The translations under genes and the position numbers were made by a program. From Robiginitomaculum sp. (GTDB lineage Bacteria > Pseudomonadota > Alphaproteobacteria > Caulobacterales > Maricaulaceae), in contig WFTT01000092.1 in assembly GCA_015485335.1 (NCBI GenBank), forward strand, positions 1 to 64,000: a stretch of 64,000 nt of DNA. The letters run 5' to 3'. Below, one piece after another: positions 28,394 through 38,207 of this stretch; position 1 is the stretch's first letter; the number at the start of each line of letters is the position of its first letter. The notes under the pieces are model-generated. The model was not told where the DNA came from. It ran no database searches and was given only the letters and a program-made list of their open reading frames with translations.

Positions 28394-29901
28394 CGGGGAT
28401 CCCAACGAACTCTGGCGCCTTTTCTGTTCATGTCATATATCCGAAAGCGCATACCGGTGTCCTGGCCATAGCCAGTATTGGCATTGTTCAGCCATTTCAG
28501 GAAAAATGGGCCGGAACGCGGCGTCCATGGCAGACTGCCTCCCCACCGGTTTGGACGGCCTTGGCCTCCTGGGGAAATGACCACCGCCGACATGACCTTG
28601 CCACAGCTCAGGCCGATGCCCGATAGCCTTGTGGGCTGTTGTATGGTGTTCTCCTGTAATCGTTTTCCCATGATGGCCGTACTGGTATGGTATATGCCCT
28701 GATCATTTTTTTCCCCGCACTTGTGGTTGAGGCGATCGGGGATGCGGTCTGGTATGCTTAATAAATTACCATCCGTGTCAGTTTTGATATGCCAGACAAC
28801 GACGCCATTGCGGGGAATGTCTGCATCATAACCATAGGGTTGGTTGGCTTTATCCCTCTGTCGCGCCCGGTATTCCAACATAAAATATTCCCGGGGGCCG
28901 TGGCTGGGGTCATACAGAATAATCGGGCCATTATTGTAGGCATCTTCATAGCCATTCGATGGTTCGCTCAGATAAGCTGTACCGACTCTGTCCAGCCTAA
29001 ACAGGCGTGGCTTTAGCCACCCCAGACGACTGCGGTGCCATGGATCCAGAAAGCTGAGAAACAAATCATTGGCAGCCGTACAGGACATGAGAGACAGGTT
29101 TTTGCTAAGGCAATTGGTGCCGTAAAGGTCAATGGTACCCAATTGGTGGCTAAGCTCATGGGCAAACGTGGCAATATTGGTGTCTTCACCGATAAAAGAC
29201 ACGGCAGAACATACTGAAATTACACCACCGGCGGGACGGGCTACATCGATACAACCAGGGTTGGCACTGGTAACACCGCCAATATGGGAAAAGTTATCGA
29301 TAACCAGTATGCCCAGTTCTGCTTCGCTAACGGTGCCATCGCGATTGCGATCATAATGTCCAAAATCAAAACCATGTGTCGCGGCAATACCCTTGATGCT
29401 GCTGAAACGCCGGTTGCTGTTTTCTTTTTTGGCAGCTTCAGGATCTGTTTTTGTGCTGGGGGGAGTCGTATCAATGAACGGGCCGATTATGGCGGCTTTA
29501 TGCCAGTTCATTCCACGGCCGCCACGCAAAGCAGTACTGGTCATGAAGAAAGAGTTGGCTTTGAAATAATCGGCGACATTAGGATAGCCCGGACCAAACA
29601 GTCGGCGTTCATAATACGTGCTATCATGGGTGAGGGTAGGGGTGACGCCCTGTCCCGGACGGGCCTGCAACAGAATTACCAATAATGGCCGCACCCCACG
29701 GGCTGGCGAATGGTCTTGGGGGTTGACCATCGAACCAAATTTGAAATCCGGGGTGCTGGCAGCCTGCGCGGGGGCATCTAGCGTTAAGATCAGCGTCGCA
29801 ATCCAGCTAATTATAATAAACTTTCCAAAACGGATAAACGTTGGCGGAGCTGTGTTCAAGACAGGCATTATAATCTGACCTTTTATTGCCCCCTCGTTCA
29901 A
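28390..29901 (-). CDS. Secreted M6-family (immune-inhibitor-A-like) metalloprotease
   Basis: Zinc motif FAHELSHQLGTIDLYG, FKFGSMVNPQDHSPARGVRPLLVILLQ start region, EF-hand-like DRNRDGTVSEAELG; N-terminal hydrophobic segment. Confidence 0.75.
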   Translation of the reverse strand: MNEGAIKGQIIMPVLNTAPPTFIRFGKFIIISWIATLILTLDAPAQAASTPDFKFGSMVNPQDHSPARGVRPLLVILLQARPGQGVTPTLTHDSTYYERRLFGPGYPNVADYFKANSFFMTSTALRGGRGMNWHKAAIIGPFIDTTPPSTKTDPEAAKKENSNRRFSSIKGIAATHGFDFGHYDRNRDGTVSEAELGILVIDNFSHIGGVTSANPGCIDVARPAGGVISVCSAVSFIGEDTNIATFAHELSHQLGTIDLYGTNCLSKNLSLMSCTAANDLFLSFLDPWHRSRLGWLKPRLFRLDRVGTAYLSEPSNGYEDAYNNGPIILYDPSHGPREYFMLEYRARQRDKANQPYGYDADIPRNGVVVWHIKTDTDGNLLSIPDRIPDRLNHKCGEKNDQGIYHTSTAIMGKRLQENTIQQPTRLSGIGLSCGKVMSAVVISPGGQGRPNRWGGSLPWTPRSGPFFLKWLNNANTGYGQDTGMRFRIYDMNRKGARVRWDPR

Positions 29902-29985
29902 TCTTGCCCAATTCCTGCTTGGTAAACATCACAGCCCGCCCGGGATTAACCGGGCGGGTGTGCATGTACGTTGTGTTCAGTCTGA

Positions 29986-30636
29986 CTAGCCAGCAATTTT
30001 TGCTTTTGCTTCGGCCAGTTTCGCCTCGATTTCCTTGCGACGGCCTTCGTCAGCAATGGGACGGTTGGGGCGCGCCGGAGCATCCAGGGCATGCTCAAAA
30101 GCAGCAATTGCTTCTTCATATTTTTTACGGCGCAACAGGAAGTCACCATAAAAATAGTTGGCATCAATACCATCCGGATTAATGGCCAGCGCCTGTTGCA
30201 AATTGGCACGGGCTTTTTTCTTGCTGCCAAAGCCAATCGGACCACCGGGAACTTGATAATACAGGGAACCAAGGCTGGTATAGGCAGAGCCGTCCAGCGC
30301 TTTGCCATCAATTTTAATAGCCTGTTCCAGTTCGCGCCGGGCCTGTTTGGCCAGACCCAAAGCGCCCATGCCGCCTTTCATGCCAGCTTCAGTGCTTTTG
30401 ATAATGGCCGACCAGACAAGCGGTTCAGCACGGTTGGGATTGGCCGCAGTAAGCTGATCCGCTTCGTCCGCCAAGGCTGCCATTTTCTCAAGTTGTACTT
30501 TGGGGTCAGGGGTTTTGTAATTGATAACCGCCCATTGTTGTTGAAGGTGAGCAACCCCATCATCGACGGCATCGGCGTAGACCGGTTGCACCATCATAAG
30601 GGCGCCAAAAATGGCAAGAGTAAGAATTTTCATCAT
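29986..30636 (-). CDS. Exported TPR-repeat protein
   Basis: Signal peptide MMKILTLAIFGALMMVQPVYA and tetratricopeptide-like repeats (KARANLQQALAINPDGIDANYFYGDFLLRRKKYEEAIAAFEHALD). Confidence 0.75.
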   Translation of the reverse strand: MMKILTLAIFGALMMVQPVYADAVDDGVAHLQQQWAVINYKTPDPKVQLEKMAALADEADQLTAANPNRAEPLVWSAIIKSTEAGMKGGMGALGLAKQARRELEQAIKIDGKALDGSAYTSLGSLYYQVPGGPIGFGSKKKARANLQQALAINPDGIDANYFYGDFLLRRKKYEEAIAAFEHALDAPARPNRPIADEGRRKEIEAKLAEAKAKIAG

Positions 30637-30647
30637 AAGTCTCCCAA

Positions 30648-31415
30648 TCAGGATTGTTGGATTTGAAACAGGTTGCGAGCAATCTTGTCATTCGCTACCA
30701 ATGAGCCATCAACCAGGCGGGGTAACACCGCGTTGAGGCGCACAAAAAAGCTTTCCGGGAAGCCAATATAGACGTCTTTCTTACCGGCGATGATCGATCT
30801 AACGATACGGTTTGCCACGTAATCCGGGTCATCCATGGCCATGCGGGTCAGTTCGGCAAAGCGCATAACGGTATTATTGTTCAACGGCGTTTTTACGGCT
30901 CGCGGAGCAATATAGGTTACGCCAACACCAGTGCTTTGCAGCTCGCGTCTGATGGCTTCGCTAAACCCTTTCAAACCGGCCTTGGCCGACGAATAGGTGG
31001 CAAAATGGGCAAAGTTAATAGACCCGAAGATTGAGCCGATATTGACGATCTGTCCTTTGCCGCGTTTGCGCATGGCTGGTAACACCGCCTGGCTTAACAT
31101 CACCGGTGCCACCAAGTTGATCATATAGGTCAGCTGGATAGAATCCGCCGGCTGTTTTTCCAGAGGGCCAAAATACTGGATCCCCGCCAGATTGACCAGA
31201 ATGTCCGGTTCCAGGGCGGCCAATTGTTCGCCAATGGCAGCAATGCCTTCCTGGGTCGACAGATCTCCGGTTACCAGATTTGCATCAAAAGGCAGCTCTT
31301 TGGCACGATCTACAATGGTCAGCTGGGCGCCTTTTTTCTGCATTAAGGCGCTGATACGACTGCCCAGACCACCGGCACCGCCGGTGATCACGACATGTTT
31401 TCCCTTAAGCCGCAT
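30648..31415 (-). CDS. Short-chain dehydrogenase/reductase
   Basis: KHVVITGGAGGLGSRISALM, LVNLAGIQYFG, IVNIGSIFGS, YSSAKAGLKGF (YxxxK); natural start at 31415 (MRLKGKH...). Confidence 0.88.
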   Translation of the reverse strand: MRLKGKHVVITGGAGGLGSRISALMQKKGAQLTIVDRAKELPFDANLVTGDLSTQEGIAAIGEQLAALEPDILVNLAGIQYFGPLEKQPADSIQLTYMINLVAPVMLSQAVLPAMRKRGKGQIVNIGSIFGSINFAHFATYSSAKAGLKGFSEAIRRELQSTGVGVTYIAPRAVKTPLNNNTVMRFAELTRMAMDDPDYVANRIVRSIIAGKKDVYIGFPESFFVRLNAVLPRLVDGSLVANDKIARNLFQIQQS

Positions 31416-33561
31416 TTTTAATCTCCTCTTTGTGGGGAATGCCGCCAAACATGTTGCCGAATAACACAAACATACGTTTGGCCATGTGCAGGATGTCTTC
31501 CTGATCTTTGGGGTCATCGATTTGCCCCATCAGGTCGGCAAAAAACTTCATGTGTTCCAGATCAAGGGCACCATGAGAGGTGAGGTAGGAGAAACAATTG
31601 TCATCCAGACCCAGTTTTTCCTGTACCGCTTTGGCCCCATTAGTGGCCAATTGCGTGCTGGTCCCTTCCAGAACCAATACCATGCCAAAAAAGGCCACCG
31701 GATTAATGCGGGTAATGGTGTCATAGGCGTAAGAGACCATCATTTCCGTGGCAAAGCGGGGCTTGCCATTGCGTACGGCTTCGGCATCTCCACCGGCATT
31801 GGCAATGTCGTTCAGGATCCATTCTTCGTGCCCGGTTTCTTCCTCGATATATTCTTCAAGGGCTTCAATCATATTGGCTTTTTCCTTTGGCATATGTGCT
31901 TTGGCACACTCCATCAAAGGCACCGTATGTTTGACGTGATGATAGGCCTCGGTGAGATAAGCAATATAGGTTTCCAGCGAAATATCGCCTTTCATGGCAT
32001 CCATGATTTGCGGGATATTGCTAAGGTATTGCTGCTCAGTGGTGGTTTCCTGAACCAGGCGTTCGAAGAAAGAACGGCTTTGACCCTCGGTCTTGTAACT
32101 GGCTTCCGTCATTTTTTTATACTCCTTGAGAATTTGTTTGCGTTTAGGCCGACCATTGCCAGTTGCCAGTCCATTTGATGGCAAGAAAGGCATGGTTTTG
32201 ACCCAGTGTTTGATACGGGCGTAATCGGGAAGGCGATCATTGGCGCGGGCAATGGCGGCCGCTAGGGCAGCATCGTCTACATCAAAACCACCGGGAACAA
32301 TCAGGGCGCCAAGGGCCGGCTTGGCCTCGCCATAAACGACGGCCTGGCCAATTTGTGGCTCGGCCAGCAATTCACTTTCTACCCATTCCGGGGCAATATT
32401 GCGGCCAAAACCCGAAATGATGAGGTTGGCTTTGCGCCCGGTAATGCGCAGGCGTCCATTTTCATCAATGGTGCCCAGATCCCCTGTGTGTAAAGGGGTA
32501 GAGAAGGTATGGGTGCCGGTATAACCAAGCAGAGCGGGGTTATGAATGATGATCTCGCCATCTTCATCAATGCTGAGTTTGACATGAGGCAACACCCGCC
32601 CGGTTGTTTCCGGGTCAATGTCATTGGGCGTGTTCAGGGCAACCACAGAGGCAACTTCGCTCAAACCGTAACCCTGGAAAACTGGCAAGCCACGGTCTTT
32701 GGCGCGTTTCAGCAGGTCAGGAGCAACGCGCGCACCGCCCACGGCGATCAGGCGCATGTCATCCAGACGAGCATCTTCGGCTTCCAGAGTGGAGAGCAGC
32801 CCACCCAAAATTTCCGGGACCAGGATAATGCTGCTGGCCTTGGCTTCACGAAGGCTGCGAGCCAACAAAGAAAAGTCTGGCATAAAGGTGTGCTCAAAGC
32901 CGATATCTTTGGCCGGCTCAATGCGACAACTGCCGCCCGCCAGCAAAGTGGTATAAAGGCCGGCAACGTTTTCCAGCAGTACAGGGAGGGGAAGTACTGA
33001 AAAATGTATGCCGGCATAGTCACTGCCGATTACCTCGACCAGGGAGCGTGAAACCGCTTCCATGCCTTCCTGCGAGAGGCAAACCCCTTTTGGATTACCC
33101 GTAGAGCCGGAAGTATAGGTAATTTTAGCGGTTCCATCGGGGATGTTGGCCTTGGGAAAGTCCAGTGAATGAGCCCGCAGGGAAAAGGGGCCGATGTTAA
33201 AGGTTTTAACCTTCGCTCCATCGGTGGTTATATCTACCTCTTCCGTGTCGCTGATCAGCCATCTCGCGCCGCAGTCGGCAAGGGCATGTTGCCTTTGCAA
33301 AGGCGTGAAAAATGGCGGCAGCGGCACACTGGCCAGACATGCCTGCTCCAATGCCAGGTCCAAGATGATCCAGGCAGGCCCGTTGGATACGTCTACAGCA
33401 ACGGGACGGTGGGTCAGACAATGCTTTTGCAGCCAGTCTGCGGTTCTGTCGATGGCAAGTGCCATATCTTTGTAAGAGCACTCCCAGCCGGCACCTTGCA
33501 GAGCCAGGGCGTCAGGTTTGACGCGCGCATGATCCCGTATGGCGTCTATAACGGCGCTCAT
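31405..33561 (-). CDS. Fused AMP-binding acyl/aryl ligase + haem-oxygenase-like diiron oxidase (HDO / iron-containing redox enzyme family)
   Basis: N-terminal adenylation motif ITYTSGSTGNPKGVCLS and HTGDLGTIDENGRLRITGRKANLII; C-terminal EEYIEEETGHEEWI, LVLEGTS and HGALDLEH (HxxxDxxH) matching HDO metal-ligand spacing. Domain boundary near 32112. Confidence 0.82.
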   Translation of the reverse strand: MSAVIDAIRDHARVKPDALALQGAGWECSYKDMALAIDRTADWLQKHCLTHRPVAVDVSNGPAWIILDLALEQACLASVPLPPFFTPLQRQHALADCGARWLISDTEEVDITTDGAKVKTFNIGPFSLRAHSLDFPKANIPDGTAKITYTSGSTGNPKGVCLSQEGMEAVSRSLVEVIGSDYAGIHFSVLPLPVLLENVAGLYTTLLAGGSCRIEPAKDIGFEHTFMPDFSLLARSLREAKASSIILVPEILGGLLSTLEAEDARLDDMRLIAVGGARVAPDLLKRAKDRGLPVFQGYGLSEVASVVALNTPNDIDPETTGRVLPHVKLSIDEDGEIIIHNPALLGYTGTHTFSTPLHTGDLGTIDENGRLRITGRKANLIISGFGRNIAPEWVESELLAEPQIGQAVVYGEAKPALGALIVPGGFDVDDAALAAAIARANDRLPDYARIKHWVKTMPFLPSNGLATGNGRPKRKQILKEYKKMTEASYKTEGQSRSFFERLVQETTTEQQYLSNIPQIMDAMKGDISLETYIAYLTEAYHHVKHTVPLMECAKAHMPKEKANMIEALEEYIEEETGHEEWILNDIANAGGDAEAVRNGKPRFATEMMVSYAYDTITRINPVAFFGMVLVLEGTSTQLATNGAKAVQEKLGLDDNCFSYLTSHGALDLEHMKFFADLMGQIDDPKDQEDILHMAKRMFVLFGNMFGGIPHKEEIKNAA

Positions 33562-34301
33562 TTTACTGCTCCGCGGAGAGGCTGATGCAGGCGAGAATAG
33601 AGGGGTTGTGGTTCCACATCATTGGCAATACCGACACTGCCTTTGTAGTTTACCGGAAGCAGACGGCACCCGGCGGCAATGTCGCCAAAGAGAACTTGCG
33701 GATCAGTGTCGTAATAGCTGCCCCAATGTTCGCCCTGATCAGGAAGGCGGGTTTTGTCTGCTTTGGCCAATTGACGAGGATCAAGACCAAGATATCCAAA
33801 AAAACGTTTCAGAACCCGGGTGCCGGTGATGGTGGCATAGTTCAAGCCTTGTGATTTCAAATAATCTGCCAATACCATGAACAAGAAGAAGGTGGCGCCA
33901 TGACCTTCGGAAGCCAGACTGCCCAGCTCAGCAATTTCTGCACGCTCTACCTTGCGGCACAGGCTGTTGCTGATGTCGTGTTCAATTGAGTTATCCAGAT
34001 AGTGTTCCAGAAAAAGGGGTTCGTCTTTGGCAAGACGGAAACCGATGGCGGCCAAAATCTTGCCAGAAGCGTCACGGGCGCTCATCAGGTAAGGATAGTG
34101 CGTGTCCAGTTTGGCACCGTATTTTTCCGCATAGACCTTTTCGATAAAAGCTTCAACACGGCGGCGTTCAGGCATGAAGTGTTTGGTCAGCGAGATCACT
34201 GCCGGGGTTACCCGTGCATAGCTGCCAACGGTCTCACGGTTGATCAAAACCTGGCCGCGGTCTTTGCCGTCATTGCTAATCTGTAACTCTAAAACACTCA
34301 C
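33558..34301 (-). CDS. Thermostable-hemolysin-family protein (T_hemolysin, GNAT-like)
   Basis: RRRVEAFIEKVYAEKYGAKLDTHYPYLMSARDASGKILAAIGFRLAKDEPLFLEHYLD, ERAEIAELGSLASEGHG, TGTRVLKRFFGYLGL; ATGA overlap with the downstream ligase-HDO gene. Confidence 0.78.
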   Translation of the reverse strand: MSVLELQISNDGKDRGQVLINRETVGSYARVTPAVISLTKHFMPERRRVEAFIEKVYAEKYGAKLDTHYPYLMSARDASGKILAAIGFRLAKDEPLFLEHYLDNSIEHDISNSLCRKVERAEIAELGSLASEGHGATFFLFMVLADYLKSQGLNYATITGTRVLKRFFGYLGLDPRQLAKADKTRLPDQGEHWGSYYDTDPQVLFGDIAAGCRLLPVNYKGSVGIANDVEPQPLYSRLHQPLRGAVK

Positions 34302-34386
34302 GATCTTTCCTCGGTATTTATTGTTTGACAGCTGATGTGCTGCTCATACCGGGAAGACGTCATGGGGTGACTTCACCCTCCAGTAG

Positions 34387-34416
34387 AAATGCAATTAATT
34401 TGAAAATATTGCATTT
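34387..34416. promoter_or_regulatory. Inverted repeat aaatgcaat-N12-attgcattt in the divergent hemolysin-like/fecR intergenic region
   Basis: Arms 34387-34395 and 34408-34416 are exact reverse complements. Confidence 0.45.
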
Positions 34417-34641
34417 TTTATGGGGGCGACTTTATGTCTCTATATATAGAGAAAAAAAGATGCATGATCAGGGCATAATCAAGACAGACTAAGGTAGGTA
34501 TTCAGATACCTTTTGATAGTCCTCATATTGCCTTTGCCTGGCAAAGCGGTGGGGATGAGGGGGCGCAGAATTTTTAAATAAAAACTGGAGGGTCCGCGTA
34601 ATCGGTGGCGTCATTCGGTTATAAAACAAGAAATATAAACA

Positions 34642-35676
34642 ATGAAAACGCACGTACATACATATGACCCTGGTAAGCTCGAGGAAGAAGCCGTGCAATG
34701 GCATGTGCGTCTGCAGGGTGGTGCTGCGACCGGCGATGATTGGATGGCCTTTACGCGCTGGCTGGAGACCGACCCGGCCTACAATGCGGCTTATGATGCT
34801 GTGGCCAAAATATGGGATGCCGCCGGCGAACTGGCGGATTCGACCAGCTTTGAAAACGAACAGAAAACACTGCCGGAAAATGTAATTGCCTTTCCCTTTC
34901 GTCGTTTGCGTTCTGCGGCTCGTGCCCGCCCAGTTGTGTTTGGCGGCGGCTTTGGTGCCGCGATAGCAGCCACCTTGCTGGTTTTGGTTTCACCGGTATT
35001 TCTTGGCACTCAAACTACCTCCTACAGCACCGGTGTTGGCGAACAACGGACCGTAACACTGGCAGATGGTTCCACCGTCATGCTAAATACAAATACGGAT
35101 ATTACCATTCAGTATGGCAAGAATATTCGTCAGGTGAATATGAAAAAAGGTGAAGCCTTTTTCTCCGTCCACCATGACCAGACCCGCCCTTTTACAGTTG
35201 CCGTTAATGATCTGAAAGTGACCGACATTGGTACCCGGTTTGATATACGCAATGATCTGGACCGCACCCAGGTGTCGGTTACCGAAGGGATTGTGGATAT
35301 CGGCCTGGTTATGACCAATGGAGAACAACTAGACCTGGATCCCAAACCTGTCCGCCTGACGGCTGGTGATCAAGCGGTATACCGTTTTGGCCATGATATT
35401 GAGACCCATACATTTGATGTGGAACAGCTGACTGCATGGAAACAAGGTCAGTTAGTCTTTGAAAATGACGATTTGGCCACCGTAACCGCTGAGCTGAACC
35501 GATATTTTGACAGACCCGTCATCCTGGCAGATGCAGATCTGGGAAATTTACGTTTTTCTGGAGTGCTGCAAATCCATGACCAGAAAAGAGCCTTACGCGA
35601 TTTAACGGCATTCTTTTCGTTAAAAACAAAAGAAACGCATTCCAGTGTTCTTTTGATTCATAATAATGAATCGTAA
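34642..35676 (+). CDS. FecR-family anti-sigma / signal-transducing membrane protein
   Basis: N-terminal DUF4880-like region (AVQWHVRLQGGAATGDDWMAFTRWLETDPAYNAAYDAVA), one TM, FecR core GVGEQRTVTLADGSTVMLNTNTDI, GEAFFSVHHDQTRPFTV. Confidence 0.9.
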   Translation: MKTHVHTYDPGKLEEEAVQWHVRLQGGAATGDDWMAFTRWLETDPAYNAAYDAVAKIWDAAGELADSTSFENEQKTLPENVIAFPFRRLRSAARARPVVFGGGFGAAIAATLLVLVSPVFLGTQTTSYSTGVGEQRTVTLADGSTVMLNTNTDITIQYGKNIRQVNMKKGEAFFSVHHDQTRPFTVAVNDLKVTDIGTRFDIRNDLDRTQVSVTEGIVDIGLVMTNGEQLDLDPKPVRLTAGDQAVYRFGHDIETHTFDVEQLTAWKQGQLVFENDDLATVTAELNRYFDRPVILADADLGNLRFSGVLQIHDQKRALRDLTAFFSLKTKETHSSVLLIHNNES

Positions 35677-38207
35677 TGACCAATAAATATTTCGTGAGTA
35701 AAGGTATGAGCATGGTGGGGTGGAGTATCCATAATTTCAGCACAAAAGGACTGATCGCCTGTTTTCTCGGCGTCATGAGCCTTATATCAGCGCCGACGGT
35801 TTATGCTGAAGACGAAAAAACCTTTATTATTGATCTTCCCCCCATGCGTCTTGACCGGGCGTTGACCCAGTTGGCACGCCAGACCCGCATTTCTGTTGAT
35901 TTTTCTGACCTGGATCTGGAAAAAGTCAGACGCAAGGCAGTACTGGGCTTGTTTGCCCGCGAAGATGCTCTCAAGGCGGTGCTGGAGGGATCGGGCTATG
36001 GATTTCGCCGAGCCGGGCCGGGAGCTTATCGCATTATTGTTGCCCCGGTAACAATACGCCGTGCCGGCAAGCCCAATGTTGCACAAAGCTCTGCGATTGA
36101 GCCACCCAATATCAACGATGATCTGATCATTGTTCATGCCACCAAGAGAGCCAGTATTGCCAGACGGCTGCCGCTTAGTCTGGCGGTAAAGGGTTCCATC
36201 GAAATGGAACGCTTGCAGATAAACGATACCAATGCGCTGGCCCAACATACCGCAGGTATGTCATCGACCAATCTGGGGCCCAGCCGGAACAAAATTTTCA
36301 TACGCGGCATTTCTGATGGCAGTTTTACCGGCCGGCAACAGGCCACGATTGGTGCGTATCTGGATAATATTCGTCTGAACTATAACGAACCGGACCCCTA
36401 TCTTCAGCTGGAAGACGTAGACCATGTAGAGGTGTTGCGCGGACCTCAGGGCACACTTTATGGCGCTGGATCTTTAGGCGGCCTGTATCGGGTGGTGACA
36501 AACTTGCCAGATATGGAGAATTATACAGCGATTTTTCACACCAGTATTTCACAAACCCACAATGGGGGTACCAACAAACACCTCAGTACCACTATTAATC
36601 TGCCCCTGATTGCCGACAAGCTGGCGTTTCGGGCCACAGGCTATATCGATCATACCGCAGGGTATATTGATGATGTTGCCCTGAATTTGAAGAATGTGAA
36701 TTCAACTGATGTGTTTGGCACGCGTTTGCGGTTGCTAGCCTATCTAAATGAAAACTGGTCTGTAACCACGGGGTTGAACTTCCAGGATGTGATCGCCGAC
36801 GACACGCAATATTTTCTTGAAGCTTATGGCCCCTATAATCGTGCCAACCTGGTGCAAGAACCTCATGAGGATGACTATATTAACCCGTTTGTTGATGTGA
36901 AGGGGTCCTATCATTGGGGGGATATTGTATCTTCTACGGCAATTGTCCATCGTACTATTGATGACCGAATTGATGCCTCCAGTTCTGTTCCCAGTCTGTC
37001 TGGTTTGCCAATCACCGCCAGCCCGTTTGCGGTAAAACGGGTTATCAATATGATTACCAACGAGTCACGTCTGGTATCACGAACGGGGGGGCGGTTTGAC
37101 TGGTTGATCGGCACCTTTGCCTCACAACGTTATGAGACATACCGTTCTTCCCTGACCATTCCAGGCCTGGCCGCATCGCTAGGAACCAACCCGATAGATG
37201 GCGACGTGGCGTTTAGAGAAAATCGGCGCGAAAGAACCAATGAAGTTGCCCTTTTTGGCGAAACAACTTGGCATTTTCCATATAATCTAAACCTGACAGG
37301 TGGTTTGCGCTGGTTCTATTCTGATGAACGCACCCAGGCAACGGTTGATGGCTCTTTGGGGAAAGGCACCATCCCCCGTGCCGGTAAAAGCCGTGATCAC
37401 GGCTTTACGCCTAAGGCCGTGCTTAGCTATCAGCCCAATAATCACACGCTGTACTATGTTCAGGCCAGCCAGGGCTACCGCCCCGGTGGTATCAACCTGA
37501 ATAGTCCAGACAGCGTGTTTTTTGAAACCGAAGAAAATGATACCCAAAAGGGCGAAGATCAGACGTTTGAACCTGACAAACTCAAAATGTATGAGGCCGG
37601 CGGCAAATTTTCATTGTCCGATGGACGTCTTCAAATCGATGTAGCGGCCTTCACCTTTAAATGGAATGATATTCAGTCTGACCAGATTTTACCGGATGGG
37701 TTTTCCTTTATCCTCAATGCCGGGTACGCTCGCAGCCGTGGACTGGAATTAGAAGTGCAGGCCAACCCGTTCGAAGGGTTTAGTCTTGGGGCTAATATCG
37801 CATTTAATGATGCAAAACTGGTGATTGCCAATCCATTTCTGGGCGCAAACCCCAACAATCAACTTCCCAGTATCCCCAAGCTGGCCGGCGGTATTTCTGC
37901 CGAGTACACTTGGCCTGCCTGGCCCGGGAAAGACTGGCATGTGGGCCTTGATTACGCCTATTCAGGTCAGGCAAACCTGACGTTTACCAGGGCAGACAAT
38001 CGCCATGCGGAACGCTCGCATATGTTGAATTTGCGGTTGGAACTGGATGCACCGGAGCATTGGCAGGTCTCTTTGTTTGTTCGTAATGCGCTTAATGAAA
38101 AAGAGAATACCTTTGCCTTTGGCAATCCTTTCAGCTTTCGGCAAACCGTACAGCATACGCCGCCGGTGCCGGTTACCACCGGCATTTCGGTTCGTTTGAA
38201 ATACTAA
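35676..38207 (+). CDS. TonB-dependent receptor with N-terminal STN signalling domain
   Basis: STN region FIIDLPPMRLDRALTQLARQTRISVDFSDLDLEKVRRKAVLG; plug and barrel motifs DHVEVLRGPQGTLYGAGSLGG; C-terminal aromatic VRLKY. Confidence 0.92.
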   Translation: MTNKYFVSKGMSMVGWSIHNFSTKGLIACFLGVMSLISAPTVYAEDEKTFIIDLPPMRLDRALTQLARQTRISVDFSDLDLEKVRRKAVLGLFAREDALKAVLEGSGYGFRRAGPGAYRIIVAPVTIRRAGKPNVAQSSAIEPPNINDDLIIVHATKRASIARRLPLSLAVKGSIEMERLQINDTNALAQHTAGMSSTNLGPSRNKIFIRGISDGSFTGRQQATIGAYLDNIRLNYNEPDPYLQLEDVDHVEVLRGPQGTLYGAGSLGGLYRVVTNLPDMENYTAIFHTSISQTHNGGTNKHLSTTINLPLIADKLAFRATGYIDHTAGYIDDVALNLKNVNSTDVFGTRLRLLAYLNENWSVTTGLNFQDVIADDTQYFLEAYGPYNRANLVQEPHEDDYINPFVDVKGSYHWGDIVSSTAIVHRTIDDRIDASSSVPSLSGLPITASPFAVKRVINMITNESRLVSRTGGRFDWLIGTFASQRYETYRSSLTIPGLAASLGTNPIDGDVAFRENRRERTNEVALFGETTWHFPYNLNLTGGLRWFYSDERTQATVDGSLGKGTIPRAGKSRDHGFTPKAVLSYQPNNHTLYYVQASQGYRPGGINLNSPDSVFFETEENDTQKGEDQTFEPDKLKMYEAGGKFSLSDGRLQIDVAAFTFKWNDIQSDQILPDGFSFILNAGYARSRGLELEVQANPFEGFSLGANIAFNDAKLVIANPFLGANPNNQLPSIPKLAGGISAEYTWPAWPGKDWHVGLDYAYSGQANLTFTRADNRHAERSHMLNLRLELDAPEHWQVSLFVRNALNEKENTFAFGNPFSFRQTVQHTPPVPVTTGISVRLKY

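Noticed and set aside
29935-29958. GC-rich hairpin cccgcccgg-gattaa-ccgggcggg after the TPR gene
   Set aside because: Strong stem but no clear T tract on the minus strand; terminator function not supported enough to list.
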